Source: Magnetococcus marinus MC-1 (GTDB lineage: Bacteria; Pseudomonadota; Magnetococcia; Magnetococcales; Magnetococcaceae). Taken from it: a stretch of DNA of 64,000 nt. The number at the start of each line of letters is the position of its first letter. Positions within the stretch are counted from its first letter, which is position 1. The notes under the pieces are model-generated. The model saw only the letters and a list, made by a program, of their open reading frames with translations, searched no databases and was not told the origin of the DNA. The position numbers were made by a program, and so were the translations under genes. This document shows positions 54,886 to 63,128 of this stretch, piece after piece. The stretch lies in assembly GCF_000014865.1 (NCBI RefSeq), contig NC_008576.1, forward strand, positions 1,765,501-1,829,500, given 5' to 3'.

Positions 54886-57071
54886 TGCGATTAACCTCAA
54901 ATAATATATGGGTGTTTATTGCTGTTGTGGCGATGGGGGTTGTCTCCCTTGTGACCCTGTTGACTTTTACCCGCCAAATTGACCAATCCCAGCATCGGCA
55001 GGTGCAGGGCCATTTACAACAGCTCTATCGCTTGGATGCGGCGATGGATCAATCCCTTGGCTTGGTGCAGCACGGCATGCTCACCCATTATGATAGCTTT
55101 GTTCAATATAGTTTAGAAATAAATCAAATTCTTAAAGCGCTAGATCCTGCTCAAGCACGCAGTGGGTTAAGCCGTAGCGATGAGATGGTGTCACTCTATC
55201 AAGGGCTACTAAAAAGTTGGCAAGAGAAGCTTTGGTTGGTGGAGCGGTTTAAATCGGACCAAGCGGTTTTGCGCAACTCATTGCGCTATTTTCCGCAGGC
55301 TCTGATGGAGATTACCGAGCAGCTTGACCACAATAAGCCGGAATTGACTGGCTTCGATGCCAACCAAGCGCGCGTTATGAGCCGGCAGCTAACCTTATTG
55401 CTGCGTTTGACCTTGGTCAGTAACAACCGGGGTCCGGAGCAGGATTTGTGGGCATTGGGGCAGTCCCAAGAGCTCATCCTAACTCTATTGGAACAGCATC
55501 AGGGAACACTGGTTCAGCAGGTGCGTAACCTGATGGAGCATGGCGCGTTGATCCATAAATTTCAAATGAAGGTGAACCGTTGGAGCCAAGACGCGGTTGC
55601 GCAACCCACCGAGCGGCAATTGGATCGCTTGGCTGAGAGCTACTATGCTGCATTTGAGGGGGATTTGCGACGGGCTGATCAATTGCGCTTGTGGATGTAC
55701 CTGTTGACTCTGGTGCTGATCGGTGTGGGGATGTTGGTAGCGCGCAAGGTGATGCTGTTGCGTTTGGCCCATGCCCAGCAGGAGGCCTTGGTGGCACAGC
55801 GGACGACTGAGTTACGACGGGAGCTGTTGGAGCGTCGTAAGGCCGAAGAGCGGTTTCGCTCGGTGGCGGAATCGGCGGGGGATGCCATTCTAGCGGTGGA
55901 CCGTCATGGTCGTATTAGTTTTTGGAACCGCAGTGCAACCACCATTTTTGGTTATGAGTATGCCCAGGTAAAAGGGCGCAGTCTGGAGATGTTGGTGCCA
56001 GAGCATCAACAGAGCTTTTACCAACATATTTTGCAAGCGTCGTTAAAGGCGGATGCCTTGCTCAAGCCCCGCGAGGTGCAAACCTTGGAGGCCCAGCGAG
56101 CCGATGGTACGATTTTTCCCGTAGAGGCTTCATTAGCCAGTTGGAAAACCGGCGGAAAGCGATTTTTTACGCTGGTTATCCGGGATATTACTGAACGTAA
56201 GGCGATGGAAGATCGCCTGCACGCCACTCTGAACTCGTTGGATGCCAAGGTGGCGGAGCGTACCTCGGAGTTGCAAAGCCGGATGGATGAGCTTAACCGT
56301 ACCCGTGACCAGTTGGTCAGTAGTGAAAAGATGGCCTCTATTGGTCGGTTGGCGGCGGGGGTGGCCCATGAGATCAACACACCCATTGGCATTGCGGTGG
56401 GGGCGGCTTCGCAAAATCGTGAAACCACCAACCGTATTCTGGCGATGCTAGAGCAGGAAGAGGTGGATGAAGAGTCGTTGGTCGAAGAGCTCAAGAGCTT
56501 GGATAAACTGGCCCATTTAATCAGCAATAGCATGGAGAAAGCGGCCAAACTTATTCGGGTTATGCGGCGTTTTACCCATATCTCGACCGATTGGCAGTTG
56601 GAGCCATTGGATATGGAAAGTGCCTTGCTGGAGATTGTCGATCCGTTGCGTCCAATGTTTGACCAGCAACATGTGGTGTTGCAGATTAAGGTTGAGCAAG
56701 CCTTGCAGGTGATGAGTCGGAAAGATCTGGTGCAGGAGATCTTTTCAGACCTGCTTAATAATACCCTGGTCCATGCTTTTCCCCAGCCGGGCGGGGGGGA
56801 GGTGAAGATTGTCATAAGCTATGTCGAGGGGGAGGTTTTACTCAACTATCAGGATGACGGGATCGGCATGGATGAGGTCGTGCAACAGCAGATGTTCGAG
56901 CCTTTTTTTACCACGGCCCATCCTGAGGGGCGCTACGGTTTGGGCCTCTATTTTTTACAAACCCTGGTGCAAGGGCAGCTACAGGGCCGAGTGCTTTGCC
57001 AAAGTGGCACAGGTGAAGGGGTACGCTTTGAGATCTGTTGGCCCTGTGAAAGGGTGTTGGTGCAGCCCTAA
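54882..57071 (+). CDS. Membrane sensor histidine kinase with helical periplasmic domain and PAS
   Basis: The 729-residue kinase has a first membrane helix (WVFIAVVAMGVVSLVTLLTF), a 235-residue all-helical periplasmic domain (LDAAMDQSLGLVQHGMLTHYDSFVQYS..., reminiscent of DAHL-type sensors) and a second helix (LWMYLLTLVLIGVGMLVA). A PAS domain follows (about 325-440, FRSVAESAGDAILAVDRHGRISFWN), then a dimerisation domain with H496 in GVAHEINTPIG and an ATPase domain (DLLNNTLVHAF, DDGIGM, GLGLYFLQ). Its ATG overlaps the peroxidase stop by four bases. No response regulator is immediately downstream; the PhoB-like gene is 690 bp away. Confidence 0.92.
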   Translation: MMRLTSNNIWVFIAVVAMGVVSLVTLLTFTRQIDQSQHRQVQGHLQQLYRLDAAMDQSLGLVQHGMLTHYDSFVQYSLEINQILKALDPAQARSGLSRSDEMVSLYQGLLKSWQEKLWLVERFKSDQAVLRNSLRYFPQALMEITEQLDHNKPELTGFDANQARVMSRQLTLLLRLTLVSNNRGPEQDLWALGQSQELILTLLEQHQGTLVQQVRNLMEHGALIHKFQMKVNRWSQDAVAQPTERQLDRLAESYYAAFEGDLRRADQLRLWMYLLTLVLIGVGMLVARKVMLLRLAHAQQEALVAQRTTELRRELLERRKAEERFRSVAESAGDAILAVDRHGRISFWNRSATTIFGYEYAQVKGRSLEMLVPEHQQSFYQHILQASLKADALLKPREVQTLEAQRADGTIFPVEASLASWKTGGKRFFTLVIRDITERKAMEDRLHATLNSLDAKVAERTSELQSRMDELNRTRDQLVSSEKMASIGRLAAGVAHEINTPIGIAVGAASQNRETTNRILAMLEQEEVDEESLVEELKSLDKLAHLISNSMEKAAKLIRVMRRFTHISTDWQLEPLDMESALLEIVDPLRPMFDQQHVVLQIKVEQALQVMSRKDLVQEIFSDLLNNTLVHAFPQPGGGEVKIVISYVEGEVLLNYQDDGIGMDEVVQQQMFEPFFTTAHPEGRYGLGLYFLQTLVQGQLQGRVLCQSGTGEGVRFEICWPCERVLVQP

Positions 57072-57761
57072 AGGCGTAGCGGGTCATGTGCGTTCAGTGT
57101 CGGTGTGTGGGGAGGGTCGCGTAAGCATTGCCGTGTTGGAGGGGCGCGGTAGGTTGAGGTAGAGCAGGGGGGTAGGGGCATCGTCTCGGTGGAGCCAAGG
57201 ATAGCCTGCTTGGGGTGGGGGTGTTTAGCGTGAAGGTGGCTTGTTAGGCAACATGGGTTTGCCTGTGCGGGGCGGGGGGAAGGGCTAAAACCCAAAAAAA
57301 CGGTCAAAAGCATGATTGTAAGCTTGCACCAGAGCGGGGAGTGGGTAAGAATGCGCTGCAACCAAGGGGCGCGGCGGGTTGGTGTTATGTCAAACGTCCG
57401 CAAAGATCGTTCAAGGTCTGTTTTTAAAATGCGGCACCCCCCGGGGTAAGCGCCGCGCGGCTTTTGGAATCGCTTATCTCTTGAGATCTTCGCCAACCTT
57501 CGGTCTGGTGAGGATGAGAGGCATGGAGTATGGGACTTACAGGCGTAGACCAGCACTGTTCCACTCAGTCTAAACATGCTGAGCAAACCCTTCTCCCCAT
57601 GGGTACCACCGACTCTTTTTTCTCTGCGTCCAATATCCATAGGATCATTAAAGGGGATTTAATCCCTACTTGTTCTTGTCTTTGGAACCTGCGTAATATC
57701 CACAATAACCTATTGGCGCAATCTGTTACTGCGTCAGCCATCGTCTGTTAACGGAGCGGCT
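57072..57761 (+). other. Gene-free region upstream of the PhoBR-like pair
   Basis: About 690 bp with no convincing gene. A minus-strand frame covering 57068-57640 contains a short stretch that looks like a signal peptide near 57310-57250, but the rest is low-complexity, proline-rich and lacks a start signal. A near-palindrome GGGATTTAATCCC lies about 100 bp before the PhoB-like gene. I saw no Pho box and no RNA gene. Confidence 0.5.
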
Positions 57762-58472
57762 ATGTCTGTCAACATCCTCATTGTCGAAGACGAACGGGAT
57801 CTGGCTAATACCCTGGAGTATAGCTTGAAACAAGAGGGCTTTAATGCTCGTGTCGCCCTAACCGGTGAAGAGGGGATGCGAATTGCAACGGTGGAACGCT
57901 GGCCCGATCTGGTGCTGCTGGATCTTATGTTGCCCGGTGTGTCGGGCATTGAGGTGTGTCGACGTATGCGTGAGGAGGATGGTACCCGTACCATGCCGGT
58001 GATCATGCTCACGGCGCGGGGGGAGGAGATTGACAAAGTGATGGGCTTTGAGGCCGGAGCCGATGACTATGTGGTTAAACCGTTTAAGGTTAGGGAGTTG
58101 GTCTTGCGTATACGCGCCATTTTACGGCGGGTACAACCAGAGCAGGCCGAGAGTGCCGCCCTGGTCACCTTTGGTCGTTTAAAGGTGGATCTAGAGGGGC
58201 ACCGGGTGTGGGTTGACGGTGAAGAGAGCAGCTTGACCGCGATGGAGTTTAAGTTACTGACCACCTTTTTATCGCGCAAGGGGCGGGTGCAAAACCGGGA
58301 TACCCTGCTCAACGATGTATGGGGGGTAAATGCCTTTGTGCAGACCCGCACGGTGGATGCCCACGTTAAACGATTGCGGGAAAAACTTGGCCCAGCGGGT
58401 AAATATATGGAGACCATCCGCGGGGTAGGTTACCGTTTTCGTGATCGCCCGGATGGGGAAGATATGTCGTGA
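57762..58472 (+). CDS. PhoB/OmpR-family response regulator
   Basis: The 236-residue product has a receiver domain (ILIVEDERD, acceptor D54 in VLLDLMLPGVSG, lysine in YVVKPFK) and an OmpR-type winged-helix output domain (LTAMEFKLLTTFLSRKGRVQNRDTLLNDVWG, TRTVDAHVKRLREKLG, IRGVGYRF). PhoB is the closest pattern, but no pst, phoU or Pho-box is seen here, so the phosphate role is unproven. Its stop overlaps the start of the partner kinase gene. Confidence 0.9.
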   Translation: MSVNILIVEDERDLANTLEYSLKQEGFNARVALTGEEGMRIATVERWPDLVLLDLMLPGVSGIEVCRRMREEDGTRTMPVIMLTARGEEIDKVMGFEAGADDYVVKPFKVRELVLRIRAILRRVQPEQAESAALVTFGRLKVDLEGHRVWVDGEESSLTAMEFKLLTTFLSRKGRVQNRDTLLNDVWGVNAFVQTRTVDAHVKRLREKLGPAGKYMETIRGVGYRFRDRPDGEDMS

Positions 58473-60343
58473 ATTTAGGTATTCGTGGCAAGCTGTTCCT
58501 GCTCTCCTTTATCCTGATTTTGCTGGTGGGTGCCTCGGTGGGCATGCTGCTGGAACTTGCGCTGGGCAACTGGTTGCAAGCGCAAATTCGCGGTGAATTA
58601 GAGAGCTATGCGCGGTTGGGGGTGGCGAGCCTGATGGATCAACGGCTCGACTATACCATGACCGGGTTGGATGCGCTGGCCGATCATTTGGGGGAGATTA
58701 CCCAGTCGCGTGTCACCATTGTGGATGTGGATGGTCGCGTGCTGGGGGATGGACGGGTGGCTCTGGCAGCTTTACCGAGTGTTGACAATCACGCCAAACG
58801 TCCCGAAATTGTGCAAGCCTATAAAGAGGGGAGCGGGGCTTCCATTCGCTACTCGGCAACCCTAAAGACCGATATGTTCTATGTAGCCCGGACTTATCAT
58901 CTCAAAGATGGGCAGATGGGTGTGTTGCGGGTTGCCAAGCCGATGTCGCAGTTGGCTCCCATTCGTGAGCGTCTGCGCTTAATGTTGGTCTTGGCGGGCA
59001 TTTTGGCGGTGTTGGCGGCTATGGGGGTCAGTTCCCTAGCGGCCCATTTTAGTACCCGCCGTTTCCGTAAATTGATGGCCCAGGTTCACGCCATTTCCAG
59101 TGAAGCCCTGAGCAGTTCGGTCGCTCCGGTAGAGATGCAGCCGGGTGATGAGTTGGGTCTATTGGGGGCCTCTTTCCGAAGTATGGCGATGGAGCTGCGG
59201 CGCAATGTCTCGTCGGTTACACGGGAGCGACGTCTGTTGCAAGGGGTGCTTCAGGGGATGGCCGATGGCCTGTTGGTGGTGGATGATCACAGCCGGGTAG
59301 TCTTGAGTAACCCTCCGGCGGAGACACTGCTGGGGGTGGGCGAAGAGCATGTGGGTGAGACCCTGCAAAGTGTGCTGAGCTCACAATGTTACCAGCAGCT
59401 TAGTCAGGTGTTGCAGGTGGAAAACAATCTGCCGGGTAGTGTGGAACTCACGCTGACTTTTGGTGACGAAAGCCGTTTTGTGCAGGCGCAGTGGACGCCG
59501 ATGGAGGGCGAGCGCGGCTATATTATTGTGTTTCATGATAATACCATACTGCGTAGGCAGGAGCAGATTCGGCGGGATTTTGTGGCCAATGTCTCCCACG
59601 AATTACGTACCCCCATTAGCATTCTTCAGGCGAATGCGGAAACACTGCTCAATGGTGCCCTTAATGATAAAGCCTATGGGGTGCAGCTGGTCAATGCCAT
59701 TGAGCGGCATGCTATTCGGCTGTCGCAAATTATCTCCAAACTACTGGATCTGGCCCGTCTGGAGTCCAACGAGCTTATCTTTAAGAATGAACCGCTGAAT
59801 ATAAGCTCCATTGTCAACAGTGTGCAGGAGCATATTACCCCGCTGGCCCAGGAAAAAAATATTACCTGCTGGTCTATGATTAAGCCCGAAGTGGTCTGTA
59901 TGGGGGATCGTGAGGCGGTCGAGGAGGTGCTTAGCAATCTGGTTTCCAACGCGGTGAAGTATATACCGGCGGGGGAGCAGATCTCCATTACCTGTAGCGA
60001 GTTGCAAGGGTTTAACCGGATTGAGGTAAGCGATACCGGTGCAGGGATTGATGCCAGCCACCATAGCCGCGTATTTGAACGTTTTTACCGGGTGGATAAG
60101 GGGCGTTCTCGGGATATGGGCGGCACAGGGTTGGGGCTCTCGATTGTTAAGCAGATGGTGCGTAAGATGGGCGGGGATGTGGGGGTGGAGTCGGTCAATC
60201 CCCATGGTTGCCGTTTTTGGTTTACGCTACCTAAAAAGATGGAAGGACAACGTGTTACCCGCCCCGCAACCGGCCATCCTGCGATTTTGCCGGACGATGC
60301 GCCGTTGGATCTTAAAGGACATGAAGTGGGTCGCCACCCCTAG
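58469..60343 (+). CDS. PhoR-like sensor histidine kinase
   Basis: The 624-residue kinase starts at a GTG that overlaps the regulator's stop (GTGA). It has two membrane helices (LFLLSFILILLVGASVGMLLEL and LMLVLAGILAVLAAMGVSSLAA) around a Cache-like periplasmic domain, HAMP, a PAS domain (LQGMADGLLVVDDHSRVVLSN), the H-box with H377 in FVANVSHELRTPISIL, and an ATPase domain (NLVSNAVKYI, DTGAGID, GTGLGLSIVKQ). The combination of a substantial periplasmic sensor with PAS is the PhoR type from many Proteobacteria with additional sensing. The cognate regulator is the coupled upstream gene. Confidence 0.92.
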   Translation: MNLGIRGKLFLLSFILILLVGASVGMLLELALGNWLQAQIRGELESYARLGVASLMDQRLDYTMTGLDALADHLGEITQSRVTIVDVDGRVLGDGRVALAALPSVDNHAKRPEIVQAYKEGSGASIRYSATLKTDMFYVARTYHLKDGQMGVLRVAKPMSQLAPIRERLRLMLVLAGILAVLAAMGVSSLAAHFSTRRFRKLMAQVHAISSEALSSSVAPVEMQPGDELGLLGASFRSMAMELRRNVSSVTRERRLLQGVLQGMADGLLVVDDHSRVVLSNPPAETLLGVGEEHVGETLQSVLSSQCYQQLSQVLQVENNLPGSVELTLTFGDESRFVQAQWTPMEGERGYIIVFHDNTILRRQEQIRRDFVANVSHELRTPISILQANAETLLNGALNDKAYGVQLVNAIERHAIRLSQIISKLLDLARLESNELIFKNEPLNISSIVNSVQEHITPLAQEKNITCWSMIKPEVVCMGDREAVEEVLSNLVSNAVKYIPAGEQISITCSELQGFNRIEVSDTGAGIDASHHSRVFERFYRVDKGRSRDMGGTGLGLSIVKQMVRKMGGDVGVESVNPHGCRFWFTLPKKMEGQRVTRPATGHPAILPDDAPLDLKGHEVGRHP

Positions 60344-60368
60344 CCCCTAACAACGAGGTTGGACCCAG

Positions 60369-60399
60369 AGCGGCCCCCCGTGTTATGCGTGGGGCCGCT
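60369..60399. terminator. Hairpin between convergent genes
   Basis: AGCGGCCCC pairs with GGGGCCGCT around a 13-base loop, 26 bp after the kinase gene and 11 bp after the convergent UDP-sugar dehydrogenase gene. The T run is short, so it may act as a bidirectional terminator of moderate strength. Confidence 0.65.
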
Positions 60400-60409
60400 T
60401 GTCAATGTA

Positions 60410-61681
60410 TTACAGGCGTTGGTCGCTCTGCTCTTTGGCAAACAGCGATTTTAGGTCGTAGAAAACCGAAATCTCTTTGCGCAGGGCTTGGACCCACTCA
60501 ATGCCCGCCTCGATAAATTGGCGATGGGGTACCGCCAAAATTACCGCGTCATAGTGGGCATGGGGAACCTCGGTCAGCAAATTTAGGCCATACTCATGGT
60601 GCGCCTCTTGGGCATCCACCCAGGGGTCGTAAATGGCCACTTCGGCCCCATATTCCAGAAGCTCTTGAGCAATATCCACCACCCGAGTGTTGCGCAGATC
60701 GGGGCAGTTCTCCTTAAAGGTTAGGCCCAAGATTAAAATGGTCGAACTGGCGACACACAAATGTTTGCGGGTCATCAGCTTAATCACTTCACTGGCGACA
60801 TAGGTGCCCATGCTGTCATTGACGCGGCGGCCAGCAAGAATCATATCCGGGTGGTAGCCAATCTCTTGGGCTTTATGGGTCAGATAGTAGGGATCAACCC
60901 CAATACAGTGCCCCCCCACCAAGCCGGGCCTAAAGGGCAGAAAATTCCACTTGGTACCTGCCGCCTGCAACACCTCTAAGGTGTCGATCTCCAAGCGGTT
61001 AAAGAGCAGGGCCAACTCGTTAATCAAGCCAATGTTGACATCCCGTTGGGTGTTTTCAATCACCTTGGCGGCCTCGGCCACCCGGATGCAAGAGGTTAGG
61101 TGGGTGCCCGCCTGAATGATGGATTGATAGAGTTGATCAACCCACTGAGCAGCCTCGGCTGTTGAGCCAGAGGTGACTTTGGTGATGGTCTCCAGGCGAT
61201 GCACCTTATCCCCTGGGTTGATGCGCTCAGGGCTATAGCCTGCGAAAAAGGTCTCGTTAAAGACCAAACCGGAGTGCTTGGCCAAAATAGGTACGCACAC
61301 CTCTTCGGTGGCACCGGGGTAGACCGTGGATTCATAAATCACCACGTCCCCCGCTTTAAGAACCTTGCCGACGGTTTCTGAGGCACTTATCAGCGGGCTC
61401 AGATCCGGGCGGCGGTAGTTGTCAATGGGGGTGGGTACGGTGACAATGTAGGTGTTGCAGTGGGCAATTTCTTGTAAATCAGCGGTAAAACTAAGCTGGC
61501 TGGCTTGCGCTAGCTCGACGCTGCTACACTCTAGGGTGGTGTCTTGACCCTGTTGCAGTTGGGTAATGCGTTGGCTGCGGATATCAAAGCCCACTGTGGG
61601 ATATTTTTTCCCAAAGGCAACAGCTAGGGGCAAACCCACATAACCGAGGCCGATGATGGCAATTTTGGGATTTTTATTCAC
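60410..61681 (-). CDS. tviB: UDP-N-acetylhexosamine 6-dehydrogenase (TviB/WbpO type)
   Basis: This enzyme oxidises C6 of UDP-GlcNAc or UDP-GalNAc twice with NAD to give the uronic acid, a building block of capsules and O-antigens. The 423-residue product shows [17 protein letters not shown] (NAD site), [55 protein letters not shown] and the catalytic cysteine in [21 protein letters not shown]. The end, [15 protein letters not shown], matches TviB closely. It is the only gene of its direction here. The divergent Gfo/Idh/MocA gene 270 bp away could act on a related nucleotide sugar. Confidence 0.92.
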   Translation of the reverse strand: MNKNPKIAIIGLGYVGLPLAVAFGKKYPTVGFDIRSQRITQLQQGQDTTLECSSVELAQASQLSFTADLQEIAHCNTYIVTVPTPIDNYRRPDLSPLISASETVGKVLKAGDVVIYESTVYPGATEEVCVPILAKHSGLVFNETFFAGYSPERINPGDKVHRLETITKVTSGSTAEAAQWVDQLYQSIIQAGTHLTSCIRVAEAAKVIENTQRDVNIGLINELALLFNRLEIDTLEVLQAAGTKWNFLPFRPGLVGGHCIGVDPYYLTHKAQEIGYHPDMILAGRRVNDSMGTYVASEVIKLMTRKHLCVASSTILILGLTFKENCPDLRNTRVVDIAQELLEYGAEVAIYDPWVDAQEAHHEYGLNLLTEVPHAHYDAVILAVPHRQFIEAGIEWVQALRKEISVFYDLKSLFAKEQSDQRL

Positions 61682-61949
61682 ATGGCACCTGCTTTTCGTC
61701 TAATAATGGGTCATTATCATCACGCCCTGCCGTGGCAGGGTGCCCATCGCGCGACAGTTAAGTTAAAAAACGTGCGACAGGAAAGGCATACTATGCAGGT
61801 TCCAAGCCGTTCTGTACCAGTAGGAAAGCAGTTTTTCCCACAAATGTAATGGGAACACCATCACGCTGTTATAGGGGTGGGGTAAAAGGGTGGGTGCCTA
61901 ACAAATTAGGCGTGGATGACCATGAGTGCTTGCAAGGAGTGGCACGATT

Positions 61950-62939
61950 ATGACAGTTGGTATTGGGCTTATCGGCTTTGGTCCCTGGGGTGAGGTTCTT
62001 TATAAGGAGGTAGGGAACCATCCTGCCTTTTCGATTGCGGCCATTTATGACCGTAATCGGGAGCACCAGCTCAAGTTGCAGGAGCAGGGTTTAGGGCACA
62101 TGCTCACGGAAAGTGCCGACGCTTTGATTAGCCATCGTAAAGTAGATATGGTGATGGTGGCAACGCAGGTCACGGAACATGCCAATTTGGTCTTTAAATC
62201 GTTACAGGCGGGTCGCCATGTTTGGGTTGAAAAGCCCATTTGTGAGCATCGTGACGAAGCCAATGCCATGCGCAAACTGGCCAAAAAAGAGCAGCGTGTG
62301 CTGTTTGTGGACCATACTCAGCTCTACTGCCCCGCTTTTGATCGCATTCGGCAGATGGTGCGGGGGGGGGAACTGGGGCGTATTCGACAGGTGCGTACCT
62401 GGCGGGCCAACTTTGGCCGCTTTGCCAAGGATAGCGATGTACTGGGGCAGTTGCTCTACCATGATATCTATCTGGTGCAGGCGCTTTTTCCGCAAGTGGA
62501 GCTGCTGCGCCTCTCTAGCTCCGGCAGCGATTTAATGATCCATGGACAGTGGGATACGGTCAACTGCTCGGTGATGCTGGCCAATGGGGTGATGGTGGAT
62601 ATGATGGCCAGCCTCACCCATCCAGAAAAAGCCCGCAGCATGAGCATCATGGGGGAAAAGGGCGCGTTGGTGTGGGAGGATTCCCCCAACTCCGAGGTGC
62701 GCCTCTATCGCCATAAGGTGGAGCGCCATGATTACGGTGAGGCGCTGACGGTGACGTTGGATAAAGAGCCTCTCTGCATTGATCCCCCTTCAACCCCCAC
62801 CCCGTTGCAGCGGGCTTTAGACCACATGCTCTCCTCCATACACCGAGGGGAGCAGCCTGAGTCTAGTGTGCCAGAGGCGGTGGAGGTGCTTAACTGGATG
62901 CGCCGTATTCGCGGTATCTGTGCCCACAGTGGCTTTTGA
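61950..62939 (+). CDS. Gfo/Idh/MocA-family oxidoreductase
   Basis: The 329-residue product has the N-terminal NAD(P) fold (IGLIGFGPWGEVLYKEV, AAIYDRN, DMVMVATQVTEHANLV) and the family's catalytic HVWVEKPICEHRDEANAM (EKP motif). The C-terminal alpha/beta domain contains GELGRIRQVRTWRANFG and LLYHDIYLVQALF. Family members reduce or oxidise sugars and nucleotide sugars, for example UDP-GlcNAcA 3-dehydrogenase WlbA/WbpB. The ATG at 61950 follows AAGGAG; an upstream in-frame GTG at 61926 is less likely. Being divergent from the TviB-type gene, it may belong to the same sugar pathway, but this is inference. Confidence 0.87.
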   Translation: MTVGIGLIGFGPWGEVLYKEVGNHPAFSIAAIYDRNREHQLKLQEQGLGHMLTESADALISHRKVDMVMVATQVTEHANLVFKSLQAGRHVWVEKPICEHRDEANAMRKLAKKEQRVLFVDHTQLYCPAFDRIRQMVRGGELGRIRQVRTWRANFGRFAKDSDVLGQLLYHDIYLVQALFPQVELLRLSSSGSDLMIHGQWDTVNCSVMLANGVMVDMMASLTHPEKARSMSIMGEKGALVWEDSPNSEVRLYRHKVERHDYGEALTVTLDKEPLCIDPPSTPTPLQRALDHMLSSIHRGEQPESSVPEAVEVLNWMRRIRGICAHSGF

Positions 62940-62966
62940 GCCCTACGCTGGGATAGGTGAAACGAG

Positions 62967-62998
62967 AGGGGCCTGGGGCAATGCCGGGCCCCTTTTTC
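62967..62998 (+). terminator. Rho-independent terminator after the oxidoreductase gene
   Basis: AGGGGCCTGG (62967-62976) pairs with CCGGGCCCCT (62984-62993; one wobble) around a seven-base loop and ends in five T residues. Confidence 0.88.
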
Positions 62999-63029
62999 TT
63001 ATGGGATGGGGTGAACAAGCCTTTCCCGG

Positions 63030-63078
63030 CCTGCTTACTTCCTTTACGCTTGATCCGGATCAGGTGCAAACCCCACCA
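63030..63078 (-). other. Sequence resembling the 3' half of a TPP riboswitch
   Basis: On the minus strand, TTTGCACCTGATCCGGAT followed by CAAGCGTAAAGGAAGTAAGC resembles the conserved thi-box end (TTTGAACCTGATCTGGATAA...GCGTAGGGAAGT), but is shorter by a few bases. The 5' half (GGGGTGC...CTGAGA) was not found in the 90 bases upstream on that strand, and the nearest gene downstream on that strand is far away. It may be a decayed or partial element, or a coincidence. Confidence 0.3.
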
Positions 63079-63128
63079 TTATGGGTAATGTAGTGAGGTT
63101 GACCGCATACTCTAGCGAGATCTTGGCC

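Noticed and set aside
57068-57640. 190-codon minus-strand frame between the sensor kinase and the PhoB-like gene
   Set aside because: There is no start signal, the sequence is proline-rich and low-complexity, and it overlaps the kinase stop. A signal-peptide-like stretch inside it is not enough to call a gene.
57762-60343. Naming the two-component pair phoB/phoR outright
   Set aside because: The domain pattern fits, but no pst, phoU or Pho-box is visible, so the phosphate role was not asserted.
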